From contig CM072886.1 of NCBI GenBank assembly GCA_037013685.1, positions 66,354,433 through 66,418,432 of the forward strand: 64,000 nucleotides of DNA, in the 5' to 3' direction. The translations under genes and the position numbers were made by a program. Position 1 is the stretch's first letter. Every line of letters starts with the position of its first letter. Of the stretch, positions 12,863 through 25,030 are shown piece after piece. This stretch comes from Acridotheres tristis. Its lineage: Eukaryota > Chordata > Aves > Passeriformes > Sturnidae. Under the pieces are notes generated by a model. The model ran no database searches. It had not been told where the DNA came from and saw only the letters and a list, made by a program, of their open reading frames with translations.

Positions 12863-13218
12863 GAACTCACACGCGTGCTCGCCCCCCCGCCCCCCCGCAC
12901 CCCTCCGTCCGCCGCCGGCTACACTCGCTCGCTCCCTCCCCAGGAACACTAATCGAGCGCAGAGAGGCAGCGCCACACGCGAACCACCGCTCTCCGCCCC
13001 GCCGGCTCCGCCGGCCGCCACCCCCCCGCCCGGCACCATCCTCCTCCTCCTGCCGCTCCTTCTCCTCCTCCCCCCAGCCCATCCCGGCTTTGATCTCCCA
13101 TTGTCTGCTCAGCTGAGCCCGGCGGCGCTCGGGGGGCGGCGGGGGCGCGCGCCCGGGGCCGCGCCCGGGAACCCGCGGGTGATGGGAGCGGGAGGCGGGG
13201 GGGGCCCTCGGGTGCGGG

Positions 13219-13626
13219 ATGTGCCCGCGGGACGGGCGCGGAGTTCGGAGCGGGGCGGCGGTGGCGGGACACGGGGCCCCACGCACGTGCAGGGCCCTCG
13301 TCACGCCCCCGAGCCCCCGCCCGTGCCCGCCCCTCCGCCGCCCCCCGAGCTCCGCTCCCCCGCGGGCTCCGCCGTCGCCCGGTCCGTCGCCCTTCGGGAG
13401 CGCCATGTATAACGCGGCTGCACGCGCTTCCTCCCCGTCCAAACTTCCTCGGTTGGATGCCTTTGCCGTAAAAGAGACTAAGCAGCCCTCGACGGTGGCT
13501 GCCAGCACCGGATGTGTGCCTTCCATCTCCCGGCTGACCGTGTTTGCCAAGCCGGGAAGGCCCTGCCAAGGCCTCCGTGGGGTGATGGGCCAACAGAAAG
13601 TAGCTGAACTGTTGACTTGCTTGTGA
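13219..13626 (+). CDS. Possible divergent first exon, small ORF of unknown identity
   Basis: A plus-strand frame runs from an ATG at 13219 (135 codons) or a second ATG at 13405 (73 codons, G at -3) to a TGA at 13624-13626. From the second ATG it reads MYNAAARASSPSKLPRLDAF and later FAKPGRPCQGL. Unlike the low-complexity frames in the island core, this part is balanced in composition and has the basic, Ser/Pro-rich look of a disordered N-terminus. A GTGAGT donor-like site begins at 13623, so the frame may continue into another exon. It points away from CDYL across a shared CpG island, the layout of a divergent gene or promoter-antisense transcript. I do not recognise the protein. Against it, ORFs of this size occur by chance in GC-rich DNA, and no downstream exon was found. 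Confidence 0.3.
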   Translation: MCPRDGRGVRSGAAVAGHGAPRTCRALVTPPSPRPCPPLRRPPSSAPPRAPPSPGPSPFGSAMYNAAARASSPSKLPRLDAFAVKETKQPSTVAASTGCVPSISRLTVFAKPGRPCQGLRGVMGQQKVAELLTCL

Positions 13627-13649
13627 GTCCATCGCTAGTTACACCCTGC

Positions 13650-16600
13650 AACCTGTTCTTGTCACCTCGTGTGTCATCTGGGGCTGCCTCACTTGAGGTG
13701 CTGTGTAGCGAGCCATTAGCTTGATGAATGGAAGGCTTTGTTACGCAAAGGTAGATGTAACGACTTACTTCTTCGAGAGAAAATTCTTCAAGGCATAGTT
13801 TAGAAAAAGGCTGAAGGGTGGGACAAAACCCGTGTCAGGACAGGAATGCCAAACTCTGTGTTCTGTCATACCACAGCGTTTGTTCCAGCCAGTGTTTCCA
13901 TTTCCATGCCACACCAGGGAGCCATTCTGTGCCACAGAACAGCACAGGTTGACCAAGAGTTCCTCACGTTGTGTAACTGACTAACCCATTGTGTCAACCC
14001 ACTTTTGACCAAAGTTTTTATTTTTTTTTTTCAAAGTCTTTCAAAGGTCTTTCTAAAAAAGTGGTCTCAAATGTTCTACTTTGTTGGACAAGTTTTGGAC
14101 CGTTGTCCAGCAGATACTCATTTGGAAAACGTTGGTCCATTTATGGGCTTTGGATGATTTATGTAGAGAGAGCTGGAGATTCCTTTCTCAGACTTGATTA
14201 ATCTGCCCATTCTTTATGACAAATACGGCAGTGTGTCCAAGGTCAACATCCTTCATCTGGATAACTGAAATTCTCTACTGGTCTTCGAGATGGACATCAT
14301 TTGTGCAGATAAAAGATCTGAGAACTTCATACTTTTCATACTTTCCTAATCTAACTAGTCTACAAAAAGGTTTTTAGTCCACTCCTTGATATCTCTAAGG
14401 GCTAGGCTTAATCTCAGGTGGTGAAAGAGGGAGTCGTTCAGTGATAGTAGCAGGATCATTGGTTGAAGGATGGGCCTACATACAAAATTAAGATGGTTAA
14501 GATGTAGTAGCTCTGTGACTGCCTTCTGGAGATGAGCATTTAATCACCATTCCTAGGAAGTGGGACAAATCATTTTTGAACTGTACACAGCATAAAGTCA
14601 CTGTTGTAGCCTCCCTTTGAAGGACAGTCTTTGAAGGTAATTGGTATTCACATGATAGCAAAGAGATGGCAGCAGTGGTTGCTGAAGATGTTACTTTGCT
14701 TTGCAAAGGCGTAGAAGTAGAACATCTTATTCTATACTAAGGGTCTCACCATTGCAGTAAACCAGTCATAGGCATTTTGATTTTCTGGATGATTCAAAAG
14801 AAATACTGTTCATCAGTACTTCTCCATTTTTAGTATTTCAAGGAAAGAGCCAAAGCTCAGTTAACACTAGTTTTTAGTGTTCTGACCATGCTCCACAATT
14901 CATCTTCAGTGAAAGAATTTCTTCTTTTACAAATATTCATTGCTTGCATTGCCATTAATTCTTTTTTTCCTTCCATTCTAACCTTTTGTCCTTGTTGCTT
15001 GGTAAGACTTCTCAGGATAATCAATCGCACTATTCAAAAATACCATGTGACAGTGCTGTGGTTGAAGCATCTGAGAGGTACCCGATATTTGTGATGGGTT
15101 TTTGCAGTTGTATTTTGCTACACAGGGTTCCATGTTGGCTTGCTCTCATCTTGTTTTCTCTAGAAAAAAAATCAAGTTGTCCGAATGTTGCATGAGGTAT
15201 TGTCAGAATTATTGTTTCTTTCTTACTTTTAAAGATGTTTCATACATTTCTCACTGAGGGCAGGACACATCAAATTTCAACAATATTTTGTTTGTTGCCG
15301 ACTTCCTACATGGCTTTCCTGACATTGCATGTAAATATTTCCAGAAGAGAAGTTTTGTGGAATGCAGTAATGCAGCAGTCTAGGAAGACTGGAAAACCAA
15401 GCCAGTTTGTGTTCTGACAGTGGCATCAAATGTTTTCAGAGGTGGTTGAACAGCCTTGGTTAATCTACCTTGGGAAAAAGCCAGACAATGTCAGCCAGGC
15501 AGGAAGTTTTGCAATGTGCATACAGAACTTCCAGTTTGAAGTGGACAATTGCCTTAGTGGCACTCCTGGTAAAATCGGGAGGACAATTGTTCTCCTGTTT
15601 AGCAGAATAAAGAATGTTCTAATTTATGAGCGAAATACAGATAATGGAATCGAGTTCATTTGAAAGGTCAACACAATTTTGAACTTGTTGTGTGCCACTG
15701 TAATGTTTATAAAGATCTTCATAGATGGTGGAACAGCTGAATTTGAAATAGTTGTGGGGGTAGGTCGCAGCTAGCTGAAAGTTTACAGAATTGAAAATAT
15801 GGAGATCTGTGTTGGATGGGAATGGCTCTACATGTCTTAGGATTTGCTCTAACTGAGGGATCACAGACGTATTTGACATGCAGAGAATTATCCACACGAT
15901 CATGACTCTTGATAATAAAGCAACTATCCGTAACTTGTGTTTGGTTACATTAAGGTGATTATCTGCCTTTTAGTATTTGGGAGTAAGGCTTAGAAAGGAA
16001 GCATTTAGTCATTGAGATACAGCCAGTGATTAACTAAAGGATTGCAAAAGGTGGGATTGATATGGCTAAATAGGATGGTCTGTGCTGTGGGCATTAACAC
16101 CGGATCCAATCATCCTATGCACTTTTTCACAAAGGAAAGATAGCATCATTGGTGGAATTCCCAGCATGCTTCATCTCATCCTAATGCAGATGCTTATGTG
16201 TGGTCAGCTGAATCACAGTCTAAATCTGATTTATTTTGTTGACTTATTTTTTACTGGTCAGAATTATGTCACCTATTCTGCAGCTGCTTAAAGAAAGTTG
16301 AGATTAATCCTATTCATATTTCTATAATCCAGGCTTTCTTGATCTAAGACAACTGGATGGTTTAAAATTCTGTAATGGCCAAATTATGTTGGCAGTTTAG
16401 ATCTGAAATGCATAATATCCCTTTGCACCTAATATTTTTTTTCTCCTATTTTGATCCTATGCTCATTTGCCCTCAGATTCTGGGGTGTGGCTCATCCTTG
16501 TAATCTGTTATTCTCTGTAAATTCTGTCTCTCTTAGTTTCCTCACCTCTTCCTCATGTCCATCTCAGTCTGTTGTCTTCTAAGTGGCCTGAGATAAATTT

Positions 16601-19600
16601 AAGTTGAAATGGAGAAACAGAAGTGATAGAAAAAAGTATTTCTTGCAATCTGTACTTCCAACACTCCAGAGTTGAGGGTTGTGTTTCCCCATTTTGTAGT
16701 GCAGGCAGATAAAAGGGCTTAGTTTTCAACACATGGAGGAAAGTGGGATCACTTGAAGGAACAACTGTTGAACAAGATGCTTCACATGAAAATCTGGGAG
16801 AGAGGACCTCCTATTTCTCTAAACTACTGAGACATTCCTTCCATTGATCTGAAAAACATTGATTCTAGATTAGATTAAGACAGCTACACAATTAAGTTTA
16901 AATTACTGGAGAAAGGAATGGCAATATTTAGAGTAATATATTCTTGGTAATTTTTTGGACTGATATTATGATATTTAGTTCTTCCCCCAAAGTTTTGCTT
17001 TCAGAGAATGTGATCAATACACTGTTTCCTTGTGGACTTCAGTGATAGACTCAATGTAGCCATTTTTTTTAAGAACCAATAATTTTTATTTGCAAAATGC
17101 CCATTAAATAAGGGGGGGTTTAATCCATTCTCTACCCATGTAGAACTAGGACATGAAATTACAGAAAATATTGTTAGAGTTGTCCACTGATTTTTACCGT
17201 TCAATTAAAGAGGCCTAGATTTAAAAACTCAAGAGAATATAGTACCCTTTATCTTTAAAGTTGCATTTTATTGATACTTGTTACAGGTGTAAATGCCAGA
17301 TGCTATTGTACCTCTAGCTAGATACCCAATATCTTGAGTTGTCTTTCCAAAGTTATATTTAGAATTCATGTTTTAATGGCTTGCTTAGGATCAAACAGAA
17401 GTTGTACAACAGAACTAGGACTAAATTACATGGGACAGAATGCACGTTTTATCTACAGGACCTGCTTTTCTCTTTGTGCATTCTCCTGACACTTTCACCA
17501 CCTGCCTTTCTAGTTCTGCAACACTTGAAAGTGAAATCTTACATGCAGCAACTTCCATCAGCAACAGCCATAGATAGCCCTGACAATGGGCACCGTGAAG
17601 CCAGTGCTAACAGGGATGAGATCAATATCTTTACATCCCCGGTTAGGCTGCATATATTCTACACATTTCTGATTTATTCCTAGAAGAGGATTTGTGCCTT
17701 GAATGAGGCAAAAACACCACAGAAAAGGCAATTCAAACAGGTGATTGGAGAATACACAGAAAAAGTGAAGATGTACCAATATTACCTAATTTAAAATGAG
17801 GTTATGTTTAAAAGCCTCAAACTGGAAATCTAAAATAAAAAGAATCTTGTGCAATCGCGTTGCTCGCCCTTTCGGGTCACCAGCAGAGTTTAGATGTTTA
17901 CATCCACATCAGAGATAAAAAACTTTTAGCTACCTCCTTGAACTCCTTGGCTCTATTCAAAGTAGTACTGTCTTACCACTGGAATGTAGCTTCCCTTGCC
18001 CTGGTGAGGATGAGAACAGATTTACAAAAGAGCTAAGAAAACAAAATCCTGGCTTAATAGTTGGGTTGGGATGGGAGCATGGAGTGAAGATGAAGGGTAA
18101 TTTTATCCTTATAGAACTCTTTAAATGTCTTATCAGCCATAACAATTTGCTCATTCTCATAGTCAATGTAATGATCATTATGAAGAGTGCATTACCTGAA
18201 CATTAAATTAGGGAATGTCCTCATCACTTTTTGAAAGGAGGTGTCATAATCGAAGAAAGCTGTAGGTTGAGGACTGATGCAAATGGAGGTACTGTGTCTG
18301 AAAGACAGACATTCTTTGCTTTTCTCTTTGAATTTGTAATTTGCGTTCTCATGACTAAGTACACTTTAGAATGAGTAAGTACATGGAGAATAGGGACATC
18401 TGAAATTCTGTGTTTTTACAGAGATTGCAGAGAGCCTTACAGATTTTTAATGAAGAACATATTCTCTTACAGCTCATGCAAGGTATTTTTTCATAGAGAA
18501 CTTTGGGGTTTTTTCTGGTTATGGGTATAGTATCTACAGGTTGACTTTTGAAGAGTATAAGTATCTCCAGCATTTTTTTTCTCAACATGGCCTATCAAGA
18601 CTTTTCCAAATCCTATAACCAGTGTTTTCCAGTGAAGAGAATGTTGGTTTGGGTGGTAAACTGTTAGGTGTTCTCCTTTAGGAAAATAAGGACATTTGTA
18701 AACATTGAGAAAGAATAGAGTGATTCTTCTGATAATTGGAGAAGGACTAAAAACCATCTTTTTTTTTCCATTCAGATGAGAAAAATAAAAAGGCCTAACA
18801 ATCTTTTCTTCTTAAGTAACCGAAAAAGGAAAAAGTGAACAATGTAGAGGAGAGTTGTCTTCTAAAGCAATAGAAATGCCTTTTTATGAATAAACAATAT
18901 GAACTTAAGATCTATATATTTTTTTCAGTTTGAAGATTCAACACCAATTTACTGGAAACAGCCATGAGATAGGAAAACAAACACTGTAATCAATAATACT
19001 AATGACAAGTGGTACAAACCCCACATGATTCACACAGAAACCCCCTGACAATAGACAATACCCAGCCTCTCCCTCTGCTACGCTATGCCCACTCGGAAGG
19101 GAGCCCTTCCCCATCCCTGGAAGATGATGTGAGGTGGTACAGAATAACCTCTGGATCCTAGCCATGCCCCTCCTGGCTACAGCAAAAATTACCCCGTTCC
19201 TGGCCAGAACCAGGACAATTTAGTCTTTCTGTAAACATCATAATCTAGATTTTTTCAGTAGACTGCAGTGCAGCCTTGTTCTACCAGTACTTCTTACCAG
19301 AAGCTTGACTCATGTAAGAATATTATGCTAATGTTAGGCTTAGTGCTTGATAAACTTTTCACAAAACTGTGCAAGCTGCCTTTCAGCAGAGAGAAGGGAA
19401 AGTAAAATGTATGCTTGATTCATCATTAGCCTGCAGATTTCACTGTGGATTCAATGTAACCTGAACAAAAATAATATTGTATTCTGTAAAGGAAGAGGTG
19501 CAAAAGGTAAGGAATTTTTAGTAGCTCGTCCTAGAGATGATTCACAAACAGTTCCCTTTTGGAGAAGCGTGTTCATGTCAGTACATAGCTTGGTAAAACT

Positions 19601-22600
19601 GTGACAAAGTGGAAGAGGAAGTGGTCCAAAAGCCTTTCATTTTGTTTCCTTTCTGTTGTCTAAAGGACTTACTGATTTTACTGAGGGTCCATAGATGAGT
19701 TAATGACCTTTTGCAATAATTGTGGCAATATGAAAGATAAAAACTATGCTATATCTTCTTGAGACTTATTTAGCACTGGTACTGGAAATTAATTTATTTC
19801 CTAGGGATAGGCTACGACAATATGACCCTTTAATACAGAAGCTTAAGTCAACAGTCTACTCCTCCTGGGTCAGTTTACAGATGGAGATTTTGCAGCTGAG
19901 AATTGATGGATCTGAAATTGCAGATTCATGCAATTTTAATCTTTTCAGGTAGCCCCCAGTAACAAAGGCTGGCACATGCAGTCAATAGCCTTGTTGTTTA
20001 GACTGGCGGCACTGGAACAAAAGGCCTTGTTCCAGAAGTTTGCCTGTATTAGGATAGGCTGAATTCTACTGGATTTGCTATGTTATATTTTAGCAGCTGC
20101 TCACTGGTGATCATTTGGTATCATAATGCAAGTTTTGCTATCAACAGACAGTAAACACTTTACTAGGTTTTACCATCAAGCCTCTATGTCATCTTGGACT
20201 GTGTTCATTGTCCTCACACAAGGAGGTCGTGTTTTAGAAGGGCATGGATATGTTCCTATCAGTCTTTCTACAGGAATGTAATGGGGAATGAGTTTTCTTC
20301 TAGAAAGTCAAATATACAAAGTCACAATTACTATATTTCATTTTGGTATTAATTATTTTGTGTTGCAGCACATTTATTATTTTTAAAAGCAACAAAATAA
20401 AGTTAATAAATCAAAATTATCTCAACTCAGGCTTAATCAAACAGAGAAATTAACTAAATGCATATGGTGGTTTTGGCTGATGTTACTGTATTTTTGTCAT
20501 CTTGGCTTGCTGAAGTGAACATAGTTTGAACAGAGTTTGTAAGGAACTGTCTTTAAAAGTTCCTTACATCTACCTTTTGTAATTTTACCCAAAGATCACA
20601 GGCAGCAGTGAGGAAAATAAGCGAGCAAAGGAGATATCAAGACACTCCAGTGAGTACTTTCTCAAGGAGTAAATCCACTGCCAGGTTGTATTGTTGGCGC
20701 ATCCCAATAATGAAAACTACAAAAGCTATTAACAAAATAACTTTTTTTTTTTTTCAAATCATTCTGGGAAAAAAGAAATAAAGAAACAAACAAGCAAACA
20801 AAAAAATCCCAAACCCAACCACAAACTGAATCTTTTCACATGAAGTATTCTTTCAAAGAATTTGTCAAAGGTCATATAGTGAAAAGTTGCAATCCAAGTG
20901 GTTTGAAGTCAGCAAAGATAGCAATGTAAAATGTCTTATATTAGAAAGCATCAAGCAGCATTAACTGTAGGCATTACTACATGTATTGGCTATAATAAAA
21001 CGGTGTAACTATGCCCAAGGATGCAATCTTAGATCATCACAGGCATACATATTACAAAGTTCTTTAAAATAAATATGGGATGATGGCATTCCTCACAAAT
21101 AGCATATTTATGAATTAGTCATGCAGGTAAGCCCAAATGAGTGCAGAAGATAGTATCTTTATAGCATCATAGTGTTCCATTTTTTTCCATACAATACATC
21201 TATCACAGAGGAACTATTTGAAAAGTATTTGAAAATTTGTAAAAACAGTATTGAAGTTGTTGTCTGAATTTTTTGAACCTGTAAATTAACTTGACTGCAA
21301 TAGTTCAAGGTTCAGACAAGATCTCCAAAAAACCTCAGAATTACTTGAAATTGTTTCTGTATATGGAAGTGATTCTAAAGTGCAATAAAGGATTTTCTAC
21401 ACCTACAAAGTCTGAAACACTGGAATTTCCCAAAGGAATAGACTTTTTTTGCTAAAAGCTCTGGAGAATGGCAAGGGAAAAAATCCCTGTCAACCATTAA
21501 AAATGTATCAGAAATCATTTATATTTCTTTAAAAACTGTTTCAGTCCAGAGCGGAGAACAGTAACTGTTCATCTTCCTGGCTCTATTCAGAGACTCTGTC
21601 ATGTGGAACATGTCAAGGAAACTGGAGATGGCATCACAGAAGAAATTTCCTTGCTTCTGCAGGAAACAGGAGAAGCCAAGGGCTCAGGGCTTATTTAAAA
21701 TTCTATTCTTTACATTAGTTGTTCTTGAGCATACTTGAAACATGCCAAAGCAAATCACCAGCAAGTGGCATATAATAAGATAAAATATATTTTTATGCTT
21801 AATTGACATACTCCATTAGTCAGGTGATAATACTGTCATCAACTTCAAAGGTCAAAGTTCTATGAAGCAACTTCTAGAGCAGGCAAATATAATTTTGCTG
21901 AAGATAAATATTCATTCGTAGGCAAAGAATGTATATGTATTCAAGGGGTAATAAACTCAAAAGTGTTGTGGGGTTTTTTTTACAGAAAGTTATAATTGTA
22001 AGAGTAGAGAGTAGAGTTAGTATCAGCCTTTTCCAGGGTCCAAACATGTAATTTCCAATATTACAGGAGTGACTTCACCTTTGACTCCTCTCTGACTTGT
22101 CTGCTGCTGGGTTTGTGTTTGTGTGCCATCTTGCTTTTCTTTTATTTTCAGTCAGGAGGCAAGTGCTATCCTGTATATACCAATGTCTATCATGCTGCAC
22201 ATCTGACTGGTTTAGGCATCTGTTTCTCTTTTGATATTGACAAACAGCTCCTTGAAAGAATACATCTTTATTTAGCAGTTGGAATAAAGCATGAGAGAAA
22301 AGGAGATTTTAGGAACACCAAAGAGCCTGAGCACATATTTAGTTCAATTTTGGTTGAGGTCCAGCTGGAACCAATCCTAATGCATAGGGACATGCAGAAA
22401 TAACATAGTCATACTGATAGTCATTAGATGGCTACACACAATTCCTTCACCTCCAAGGACAGACAACCTCTAACAACTGACACAATCAGCTCTGAAAAGG
22501 TACATTGGCTCAAATAACCTGACTTACAGGAGTGAGTTTAAAAATAAGTGGGGATATTAGTGATGGTACCGCTCCATTGAGGGAATACTCTCATTCACAG

Positions 22601-24040
22601 AAGGTTAACCCAGGTGTTCACATGTCTGTGTCTGTCACCTGGCTGGAAGTGAAAATTCACATCAAGATCTGAAAGTCATGTGTCCAGTGCCTTATGTATA
22701 GTACAGAAACGTCGTATGAAAGACAGATCCAAATTCAGCATGAAAAATTATTCAAAGACACACCTGTACGTGTCACTGTCACATTCCTATTACATTGTGT
22801 AAGAAGAAAAAAATATCTGATAAAAATAAAATAAACACAGACACATGAATGAAAAAACTGACTACAATACTTTTGCATTTATCTGATATTCTAAGATCAG
22901 CTAAAACATGTACAGTGTTATCATGGAAATGTCACATAAGGAAATATAATATAAGTTTTCTTAAAGAAAGCTGAAGAGAAGAATAGCTGTAGGTATGTTC
23001 TCAACAGAGATGAAACAACACAGTAGTAACTGAAGATAAATAAATATATATATTCAAATTCCACTTTCCATGCTCTTGTTTATTCTGGCCACATAAGTCC
23101 TTGCATTCTTCCAACATGGGTACCTTCTCAGTAACATGAAACAGAGTTACATTGCTGCTGATGAAAATGTAGCAGTGAACAATATAAGTAGTTTCACTTT
23201 CTGTCCAACTGGTTAAGGAGAATTTTTCACGTTGTCAGCTAATTTGGAATCTCAGGCCGTGGGGGGAATTTATGAAGCTGAAGAGTAATAACCATACTCT
23301 CTGCAATTCCTGACACTGAAAAATACTTAAAACAGCATTTGCATGTCTTTTTGGCTCTTTGGGTTTTGAATAGCAGCCCAAGGTAAAAATTTGTTTTGCA
23401 TTCTAGGGTATAAAGAGAATAATTTTTGTTTTCAGTCGAATATAAACCTTAAAGAAAGACACCTATGCACATACACAGATTTTCCCCTTCTCTATAAATA
23501 GTCTTCAACATGTAGACTGATGTCCTGCTGATTCAGGCTTGCTGAAGAAATGCAATTTCTATTTAAAACTTGTTGGGGAATTATAAATATTTTTGGGGGA
23601 AGTAATTGGTAAAAATTAAAAGTCTCCACATGGATATTAATTCAGAAAACAATCATACGACTGGAAAGAGAGAAAACAATTCCATTCTTTGTGGAATTTC
23701 AAGTTCTGGCTGTTAAGAGTCTACAAAGGTAAAAGTTGATGAGAAATTTAAATTTTTGGATTACTGACAAAAGGTAATCAAGTATCAACATAATTTATTT
23801 CTAAGTCTTCAACTAACAGACAAAATCTGAAAGATCAGATTGTCATTTCTTGGGGCGTTTTGGGCTTTTTTTATCACCTTGTCTTCTGTGGTCATAATTG
23901 TGAAACAAATCCTGTAATGTAGACCCGTGTCAGCTTTGCTTAAATTTGTTCTCATCTCTTCTCTCCTGCATACAACAAAATCAAGTGAATGTATGTCTAC
24001 AGTTTTTCTCTTAGTGACAGTAGTAATTAGAGATATGGCA
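13650..24040. other. Intergenic DNA upstream of CDYL
   Basis: This is ordinary AT-rich sequence after the CpG island. Frames here are short and none resembles a known protein; the 77-codon frame at 15430-15663 is the most protein-like but has no supporting splice or homology signal that I recognise. It contains one odd CpG cluster (17855-17877) and one retroelement-like GC-richer stretch (about 18950-19225). No clear CR1 copy was seen in the 10 kb closest to the promoter. Confidence 0.6.
18950..19225. mobile_element. Possible retroelement remnant (unclassified)
   Basis: About 275 bases stand out as GC-richer than the flanks and carry phrases such as GGAAGGGAGCCCTTCCCC and CCTGGCCAGAACCAGGACAA that resemble dispersed avian retrovirus-like repeats. 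I recognise the style rather than a named family. No terminal repeats, primer-binding site or target duplication could be defined, and the only long frame (minus strand) is not recognisable. Confidence 0.3.
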
Positions 24041-25030
24041 TCATAGAATCATAGAATATCCTGAGTTGGAAGAGACCCACAAGGATCATCAATCCCAACT
24101 CCTGGCCCTGTGCAGGACACCCCAAGAGTCACACCATGTTCCTGAGAGCGTTGTCCAAACACTCCTTGAACTCTGTCAGGCTGGTGCTGTGACCACTGCC
24201 ATGGGGAGCCTATTCCAGTGCCCAGCCATCCTCTGGGTGAAGAACCTTTCCCTGATATCCAACCTAAACCTCCCTGACAACTCCAGGCCATTCCCTTAGG
24301 TCCTGTCACTGGTGACAAGAATGAAGAGATCAGTGCCTGCACCTCCTCTTCCCCTCACAAGGAAGTTGTGACTGCAATGGGGTCTCCCCTCAGTCTCCTC
24401 CAGTCTGAACAGACCAAGTGACCTCAGCTGCTCCTCATGTGGCTTCCCCTCAAGGCTCTTCACCATCCTCATGGCCCTCCTTTGGATGCTCTCTAACAGC
24501 TTAATGTCTTTTTTGTACTGTGGCACCCAGAAGTGCCCCCAGCACTGGAGGTGAGGCTGCCCCAGCTCAGAGCAGAGCAGAACAATCCCCTCCCTTGCCC
24601 AGCTGGCCATGCTGTGCCTGATGCCCCCAGGACAGGGTTGGCCCTCCTGGCTGCCAGGGCACTGCTGGCTCGTGTTCAACTTGCCACGGACCAGGACCCC
24701 CAGGGCCCTTTCCATGGGGCTCCTTTCCAACCTCTCATTCCCCAGTCTGTACATCCAGGGGTGTTCTGTCCCAGGGGCAGAATCCGGCACTTTCCCTTGT
24801 GGAACTCCATACAGCTGTTGATTGCTCAGCCCCTTAATTTATCAGGTTCTCTCTGAAGAGCCTCTTTGCCTTCAAGGGAGACAACAGTCCCTCCCAATTT
24901 AGTGTTGTCAGCAAACTTAGTATTCCTTCAAGTCCTGCACTCAAGCAGTTTATGAAGATATTGACAAGTGCTAAGCCTAAAATGGATCCCTAAGAGGAAC
25001 CTTGGTCTAAAAGATTAGCACTGGTCAGCT
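24041..25030 (-). mobile_element. CR1 LINE fragment, 3' kilobase
   Basis: The left end has the CR1 3' signature in reverse complement, TCATAGAATCATAGAAT, followed by antisense CR1 text through about 25.0 kb. The minus-strand frame 24296-24790 retains the C-terminal part of the CR1 reverse transcriptase, for example YKKDIKLLESIQRRAMRMVK and SLGLFRLEE. The copy is 5'-truncated, as most CR1 copies are, and the frame breaks on both sides, so it is dead. It is the best-preserved CR1 3' end in the window. The right boundary is approximate, fading after 24990. Confidence 0.92.

Larger units (their letters stand above)
12405..13036 (-). promoter_or_regulatory. CDYL: AUG-free CDYL leader/proximal promoter
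   Basis: Reading the minus strand, no ATG occurs between 13036 and the CDYL start at 12404. An in-frame TGA lies at 12417-12419. Much of this must be 5' untranslated exon 1 sequence if transcription starts inside the island, but the cap site is unknown. The stretch contains a long purine-rich tract next to the start codon and a CAG/CCG-type repeat further upstream. Confidence 0.6.
11870..13450. promoter_or_regulatory. CDYL: CpG-island promoter of CDYL, possibly bidirectional
   Basis: This is the only CpG-dense, very GC-rich block in the window. It spans the CDYL start codon and extends about 1 kb upstream of it on the minus strand. No TATA box stands out at a sensible distance from the start codon, as is usual for broad CpG-island promoters, and GC boxes and G-runs are abundant. 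The transcription start is not determinable by eye; a start between about 12.5 and 13.1 kb would fit. The opposite edge carries a plus-strand reading frame at 13219/13405-13626, so divergent transcription is plausible. The block drops back to ordinary base composition by about 13.65 kb. Confidence 0.85.

Noticed and set aside
12145..12900. 251-codon minus-strand frame (Arg/Lys/Glu/Pro-rich)
   Set aside because: It begins at GTG, not ATG, passes through the purine tract and repeats, and runs in a different frame from the CDYL start, whose true exon ends at 12381.
12657..13412. 251-codon plus-strand frame
   Set aside because: It is low-complexity Leu/Pro/Arg/Ala sequence made by CTG, CGG and CG repeats in the CpG island; the frame is open because GC-rich DNA has few stops.
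12867..13632. Two overlapping 227-codon minus-strand frames
   Set aside because: They are antisense to the balanced plus-strand frame and composed of Gly/Arg/Ala/Pro low-complexity sequence; they lie upstream of any likely CDYL start.
15430..15663. 77-codon plus-strand ATG frame
   Set aside because: Its composition is plausible, but there is no recognisable family, promoter or donor site; kept only as intergenic.
24049..24856. Several frames of 70-164 codons on both strands near 24.5 kb
   Set aside because: They are all inside the CR1 copy; the minus-strand one is a decayed reverse-transcriptase piece, not a host gene.
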